This document shows positions 8,424 to 12,776 of a stretch of DNA of 12,776 nt, piece by piece. Source of the stretch: Stropharia rugosoannulata (taxonomy: Eukaryota > Basidiomycota > Agaricomycetes > Agaricales > Strophariaceae); NCBI GenBank assembly GCA_028532985.1, contig JANCIK010000020.1, forward strand, positions 1 to 12,776, given 5' to 3'. The position numbers and the translations under genes are program-made. The notes below the pieces were generated by a model. It was not told the origin of the DNA. It saw only the letters and a program-made list of their open reading frames with translations, and did not search any database. Position 1 is the stretch's first letter. Each line of letters starts with the position of its first letter.

Positions 8424-9165
8424 TCTGAGCATCCCTACTTATCACTGCCTCTACTGTCCTTTTCTCCACTGAGTGGCTTGGTACTTAACTGCTAACACTC
8501 ATCGTTGTTTTGTTTTGCCTTGTTTTTTCGTGAGCACAACTGCTTTCGCACGTCACGCACCGTCGTTCTGCGTACTACCTGCGTTCCACCAGCTTGCACG
8601 GTTATCGAGCAATCCGCTTCTTTTGGTTTTAGGTCAATAGAACTCTCTTGGTGTTCACCAGAGACTTACGCTCCCCTGGGCTTCCCTGATCGTCGAAACA
8701 CCGTGGTTCTTTCGAGGACTCCCATCGTTACACGTGCCTCTCTCGTCACTTGCCCACTCTACAAGTCGTCACGCTCAGCCAGTTCTTTCACTCGCAATTC
8801 ATTGTTTCTTCACCAGAGTGCTTCAACTCTGTCCAATTGACATTCTCAAACAGTTTTGTTCACTGCACTTCACATCGTCACCGTCGTTCGCACAACTCGA
8901 CTCACACACGTTCCGCATCTTTGAACTATCCTCTTGCACAGTCTCGTGTCAATCGGTTCATTGCTGCTCAAATGCAATCGACGCTTTTACTGCAGAGTGC
9001 TCAACCTGCCGACTGGTGTGATACTGCAAGTGCATTACTGCCCACTGCTCCGTGCATTTCAGCCCAGCTCGCCTCGCAACTTTGCCACATCGTTTTGCGC
9101 CATTCCTCAGCTACCACCTCATGCCACCATATCACGTCTATCACCACTTTACTTCACCTGCAACC
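8424..9165 (+). other. Leader of A segment, copy 4 (insertion-rich)
   Basis: About 742 bp, 35-50 bp longer than copies 2, 3 and 5 through many 1-4 nt insertions (for example TAACTGCTAACAC near 8487, CTGCTTTCGCACGTC near 8540, CTCAAATGCAATCG near 8968). Order and content otherwise match the A leader. Confidence 0.72.
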
Positions 9166-9553
9166 ATGAGTTTCTTTGCAGCACCTTCTCAGTTTGACAA
9201 ACTGAGTACCTTGCTAACTACCAACTCTGGTCTTGCAACATGAAAGCATGGTTACGCTCTCAGGAGCTATGAGCGATCTGGTTACTGGTGAATGTTGCGT
9301 CCTGTGCTCTCTCTTACGCCCGTCTATAGCTGAGATCGAGGCACCACGACACATATGGACAAGTAAGTCGATCAAGCTGCTGCTGGCTAACATTTCCATC
9401 CACAGTCATGTTCAGAACGAGCTCAAATCACTGAATTGGCTCACATTCTGCATGACTCCAGTTAGCATGTGGTCAACTCTGGCAGCTGTTGGTCAAATGG
9501 GCACACTCCTGTTTCGCCCCTCAGCAGAGGAGAGAGACATCACAGAGTCGTGA
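9166..9553 (+). pseudogene. Copia gag remnant, copy 4 (shattered)
   Basis: Starts ATGAGTTTCTTTGCA as in copy 3, but insertions at about 9184, 9206, 9271, 9345, 9388 and 9432 move the frame repeatedly. Recognisable pieces include SFFA, AEIEAP, HVQNELKS and PVSMWSTLAAVGQM. The frame carrying the last piece ends at the TGA at 9551-9553. Nearly all differences from copies 2 and 5 are insertions rather than substitutions. Confidence 0.78.
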
Positions 9554-10120
9554 AGTATGCAGGTTTTGCATCTGCACTTGCTACGGTGTGACGCACAAGG
9601 CAATGATTTCGACTGGCTCAGCAGATACAGGTGCAACTAGCCATATGACACCTCATCAAGACTGGATTGTGGAAGTACAAACCTCACTGTGCTGTCCCAA
9701 TTCGGCCTTGCAGATGATTCTATCGTCTATTCTGAGGGTGTTGGCAATGTAGTATTCCCATCCAGTCATCAATGGCAAGAAAGCAGATGCAGTGAATGAT
9801 CAAACGTGTTCTGCATGTCCCCAAGTTGTGCAACAATACCTGCTTACACATGTCTGTACCCTCACCAAAGCTCTAGCATCCTGATTGAGATCGATGCAAA
9901 GAAGATGTACTTCAACTGCTCTGTGAGACCATCTTCACTGCAACTATCAATGCCATCACACTCTGCCATTCTGGATGGTCTCACATGTCCCATTTGCAGA
10001 TCTCCGTTGCTCTGCTTCATTGTCATCCACTCATCCACTCAGAGCTACCCGTCGTTGCACACATCAACAAGCTGCTCAGAGCTCTGGTCACTGGCATCGC
10101 TCGTTGCACACATCAACAAG
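9506..10120 (+). pseudogene. Copia protease/pre-integrase remnant, copy 4 (shattered, scrambled end)
   Basis: SADTGATSHMTPHQDWIVE surrounds the protease motif at 9624-9647, and pieces such as EIDAKKMYFNCSVRPSS remain, but insertions break the frame at many points. From about 10025 the order is scrambled: ATCCACTC is doubled, the LWHRR piece is lost, and CGTTGCACACATCAACAAG occurs at both 10053-10071 and 10102-10120. The second copy replaces the last bases of the pre-integrase piece and the first bases of LTR B. Confidence 0.78.
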
Positions 10121-10303
10121 CATCACCATCAGCAGTTAAGATTAGATAGTGCGGACTATAATTAGTTTGCTCCACATTTAGCTTAGTTCGCTTCTGGTAG
10201 TATATATAGCATGTACTAGTGTAGATGCCTCTTAATCTATTACCACTACCATCCCACCTGAGTTAGGGCCACTCTCTGTGCCTATAAGCATCCGCTTTTA
10301 ACA
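10121..10303 (+). repeat. LTR type B, copy 4, 5' end missing
   Basis: Begins at CATCACCATCAGCAG, which is internal to other type B LTRs; the TGTTAGATTACATAGGCAAT start is absent. The remaining 183 bp are clean, with TATATATA at 10201-10208 and the TTTTAACA end. Confidence 0.85.
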
Positions 10304-10320
10304 GATTATGAGCCCTGCAC
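10304..10320 (+). other. Primer-binding site (B type), copy 4
   Basis: GATTATGAGCCCTGCAC directly after the LTR end. Confidence 0.75.
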
Positions 10321-11030
10321 TCTGAGCAGTCCCTACTCATTGCTACTCTCTCTTATTCTCACTCTCCTTTCACCTGGGTGGCTTGGTACTTAACCTAACA
10401 CTCATTCGCGCTCGTTTCGCCTCGTTGTTTCACGAGCAGGACTGCCACGTCACGACCGTTGTTCTGGTACCACTCTCGTTCCGCCAGCTCAATCGGTCCT
10501 CGTGCAATTCACACTTTTACATTACAGGTCCTCAGAACTCTCTTGGTTTCACACCAGAGACTGCTTCAGCTTTGGGCTTCCCAGAGCTGTCCGCTCTTTT
10601 GCGCTTTTAGGGCTTCCCTGATCGTTGCCCCACTCCGTTCTTTCGAGGATCCACTCTTCATACGATCCCCTCGCTGCCTGCCGACTGCCACGTCACTACG
10701 CTCCGTCGTTCTTCCGCAATCAACCGGTCTTCACCAGAGTGCTCAACTCCTCGAGTTAGGACCTCGAAATTTGTTCAGCTCACTGCGGCCTCACATCGAC
10801 ATCAACTCCATTGCAACTCAGCATACCACTTCCTTCATCATCGATACATCGAGCCCCCAACTCTCATCTCGATCGGTTGTATCGTTGTCGAGCAATTCAC
10901 ACTTTAGTACCCAAGTGCTCAACTCCTTGAGTTTGCAACTCCAATTTTGTCATCGTCGCTGCACCCCGAGTTCGTCATCGTTACCTCTATAACTTAGCAG
11001 TCCCAGGTTTCGTGTGTTCGACTATTGGTC
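10321..11030 (+). other. Leader-only B segment, copy 4
   Basis: Clean copy of the B segment, without the insertion load of the A segment just before it. A tight cluster of five pyrimidine-to-A changes lies at 10513, 10519, 10521, 10534 and 10536 relative to copies 1-3. It ends directly at LTR A. Confidence 0.72.
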
Positions 11031-11234
11031 TGTTAGATTACATAGGATTGGACTGACCATCAGCAGTAGATTAGATATCGCGTACTATAATTAGTACGCT
11101 CCATATATAGTTAATCTCGCTTATGGTAGTATATAAGGCATGTACTAGTGTAGATGCCTCTTAATCTCTTACCACCATCATCTCTGTGTGAGTTAGGTTC
11201 GCTCTCTGCGCCTGTAAGCAGTCTGCTTTCAACA
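11031..11234 (+). repeat. LTR type A, copy 4
   Basis: A 204 bp LTR with an intact palindrome at 11080-11099, TATATAA at 11130-11136 and the TTTCAACA end. A good reference copy of the type A LTR. Confidence 0.89.
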
Positions 11235-11251
11235 GGTTATGAGCCCTGCGC
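11235..11251 (+). other. Primer-binding site (A type), copy 5
   Basis: GGTTATGAGCCCTGCGC directly after the LTR end. Confidence 0.8.
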
Positions 11252-11952
11252 TCTGAGCATCCTACTTATCACTACTCTACTGTCCTTTCTCCACTGAGTG
11301 GCTTGGTACTTAACCTAACACTCATCGTTGTTTGTTTTGCCTTGTTTTTTCGTGAGCACAACTGCCACGTCACGACCGTCGTTCTGGTACCACCTGCGTT
11401 CCACCAGCTTGCACGGTTATCGAGCAATCCGCTTCTTTTGGTTTTAGGTCAATAGAACTCTCTTGGTGTTCACCAGAGACTTCGCTCCCTGGGCTTCCCT
11501 GATCGTCGAAACACGTGGTTCTTTCGAGGACCTCATCGTTACACGTGCCTCTCGTCACTTGCCCACTCACAAGTCGTCACGCTCAGCCGTTCACTCGCAA
11601 TTCACTGTTCTTCACCAGAGTGCTCAACTCTGTCCAATTGACATTCTCAAACAGTTTTGTTCACTGCACTAGCACATCGTCACTGTCGTTCGCACAACTC
11701 GATCACACACGTTCCGCATCTTTGAACTATCCTCTTGCACAGTCTCGTGTCAATCGGTTCATTGCTGCTCGTGCAATCGACGTTTTACTGCAAGTGCTCA
11801 ACTCGGCCTAATTGTGATACTGCAAGTGTCCTGCCCACTGCTCGTGCATTTCAGCCCAGCTCGCCTCGCAACTTTGCCACATCGTTTGCGCCATTCTCAG
11901 CTACCACCTCATACCATATCACGTCTATCACCACTTTACTTCACCTGCAACC
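11252..11952 (+). other. Leader of A segment, copy 5
   Basis: About 701 bp, clean, close to copies 2 and 3. Contains both AGTGCTCAACTC motifs and ends ACCTGCAACC before the former gag start. Confidence 0.75.
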
Positions 11953-12309
11953 ATTAGTATATTTTCAACACCTCAGTTTGACAAACTGAGCACTGCCAAC
12001 TACCAACTCTGGTCTTGCAACATGAAAGCATGGTTACGCTCTCAGGAGCTATGGCGTCTGGTTACTGGTGAATGCAAGCGTCCTGTGCTCTCTCTTACGC
12101 CGTCTATGGCTGAGATCGAGGCACACGACATATGGACAAGCAAGTCGACTGCTGCTGCTGGCTACATCCACAGTCATGTTCAGAACGAGCTCAAATCACA
12201 ATTGGCTCACATTCTGCATGACCCAGTTAGCATGTGGTCAACTCTGGCAGCTGTTGGTCAAATGGCACACTCTGTTTCGCCCCAGCAGAGGAGACATCAC
12301 AAATCGTGA
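11953..12309 (+). pseudogene. Copia gag remnant, copy 5 (frame open, start codon lost)
   Basis: The gag frame is open for 118 codons to the TGA at 12307-12309 and is the cleanest gag remnant here: FSTPQFDKLSTANYQLW, MKAWLRSQELWRLVTGE, SMAEIEAHDIW, HVQNELKSQLAHIL, DPVSMWSTLAAVGQM. The ATG has become ATT at 11953-11955, with three more transversions at 11959, 11961 and 11965. The next in-frame ATG is at 12022 (residue 24). It matches the N-terminal region of copia gag; the C-terminal part that would follow MWSTLAAV and the zinc knuckle are missing. After AAVGQM the frame runs through sequence belonging to the protease linker in another frame. Confidence 0.84.
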
Positions 12310-12776
12310 AGTATGCAGGTTTTGCATCTGCACTTGCTACGGGTGACGCACAAGGCAATGATTTCGACTGGCTCGCAGATACAGGTGCAACTAGCCATAT
12401 GACACCTCATCAAGACTGGATTGTGGAGTACAAACCTCACTGTGTCCCAATTCGTCTTGCAGATGATTCTATCGTCTATTCTGAGGGTGTTGGCAATGTG
12501 GTGTTCCATCCAGTCATCAATGGCAAGAAAGCAGATGCAGTAGTCATTAAACGTGTTCTGCATGTCCCCAAGTTGTGCAACAACCTGCTTGCATGTCTGT
12601 ACCTCACCAAGCGCTCTGGCATCCTGATTGAGATCGATGCAAAGAAGATGTACTTCAACTGCTCTGGCAAGACCATCTTCACTGCAACTATCAATGCATC
12701 ACACTCTGCCATTCTGGATGGTCTCACATGTCCCATTTGCGAATCTCCGTTGCTCTGCTTCATTGTCATCCACTCT
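12270..12776 (+). pseudogene. Copia protease remnant, copy 5 (cut by window end)
   Basis: Open for 169 codons to the window edge, in the frame -1 to gag. Residues 1-36 are the linker (APAEETSQIVKYAGFASALAT, then GDAQGNDFDWLA). The retropepsin active site DTGATSHM is at residues 37-44 (12378-12401), followed by VYSEGVGNVVFHPVINGKK, LHVPKLCNNLLACLYLTK, EIDAKKMYFNCSGKT and SHSAILDG. This is the least damaged protease region in the window. The frame could in principle join upstream sequence, but there is no own ATG before residue 44 and the -1 offset to gag leaves it untranslated. What follows the window edge is unknown; by analogy it would be the pre-integrase piece and LTR B. Confidence 0.85.

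Larger units (their letters stand above)
1..12776 (+). repeat. Tandem array of truncated copia-type LTR elements
   Basis: The same order of blocks recurs with unit boundaries at 24, 2884, 5640, 8406 and 11235, giving units of about 2860, 2756, 2766 and 2829 bp plus a partial fifth unit that runs off the end. Each unit holds a gag-pol-bearing segment, LTR B, a leader-only segment and LTR A, all on the + strand. Every internal LTR serves as 3' LTR of one segment and 5' LTR of the next, as expected from unequal recombination between LTRs. Clean copies are nearly identical, so amplification or homogenisation looks recent. No flanking unique DNA is present, so total array length and chromosomal location cannot be told. 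Inference: a satellite-like array derived from a pair of related elements. Confidence 0.93.

Noticed and set aside
12225..12309. Programmed -1 frameshift between gag and protease.
   Set aside because: The overlap holds no XXXYYYZ slippery heptamer that I can find, and the offset coincides with the internal deletion that removes the zinc knuckle.
1..12776. Repeat-induced point mutation (RIP) or methylation decay.
   Set aside because: CpG sites remain frequent and copies do not differ mainly by C to T or G to A. Differences are dominated by indels and a few transversion clusters.
1..12776. CRISPR array or a bacterial multi-gene system.
   Set aside because: The regular repeats are kilobase-scale and carry LTR, primer-binding site, gag and retropepsin features. 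There are no short repeats with spacers and no bacterial gene structure.

Overview
The whole window is one tandem array of degraded Ty1/copia-type LTR retrotransposon sequence, all in + orientation. I see no host gene, tRNA gene, CRISPR array or unique flanking DNA. The best host guess is a fungus, probably a mushroom-forming basidiomycete. The protease region (DTGATSHMTP, LHVP..CNNLL, EIDAKKMYF) has the style of agaricomycete copia elements, and the primer-binding site matches a fungal initiator tRNA-Met as I recall it. This assignment rests on family resemblance and has not been searched.

Layout. The unit is about 2.75-2.85 kb and repeats 4.5 times, with boundaries near 24, 2884, 5640, 8406 and 11235. 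Each unit reads: LTR type A, half-tRNA primer-binding site, about 700 bp leader, gag remnant, protease/pre-integrase remnant, LTR type B, second primer-binding site, a different leader of about 700 bp with no gag or pol, then the next type A LTR. Neighbouring elements share LTRs. The array therefore alternates a gag-pol-bearing segment (A segment) and a leader-only segment (B segment), separated by two diverged LTR subtypes. LTRs are about 201-205 bp where clean, start TGTTAG, end CAACA (A) or TAACA (B), and carry a TATA-like box.

Coding state. No copy could make an autonomous element. Every gag is joined to the protease region by an internal deletion that removes the rest of gag and the zinc knuckle and puts the two parts in different frames. 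The integrase core, reverse transcriptase, RNase H and polypurine tract are absent from all copies. The pre-integrase fragment runs straight into LTR B. Copies 3 and 5 are the cleanest; copies 1 and 4 are shattered by many small insertions.

Most worth checking: the array architecture itself (a retroelement-derived satellite); the primer-binding site complementary to the anticodon arm of initiator tRNA-Met, as in Drosophila copia and yeast Ty5; two stretches dense in 1-5 nt insertions (about 66-1754 and 8273-10120) that may be uncorrected long-read sequence; and three tight clusters made only of transversions.
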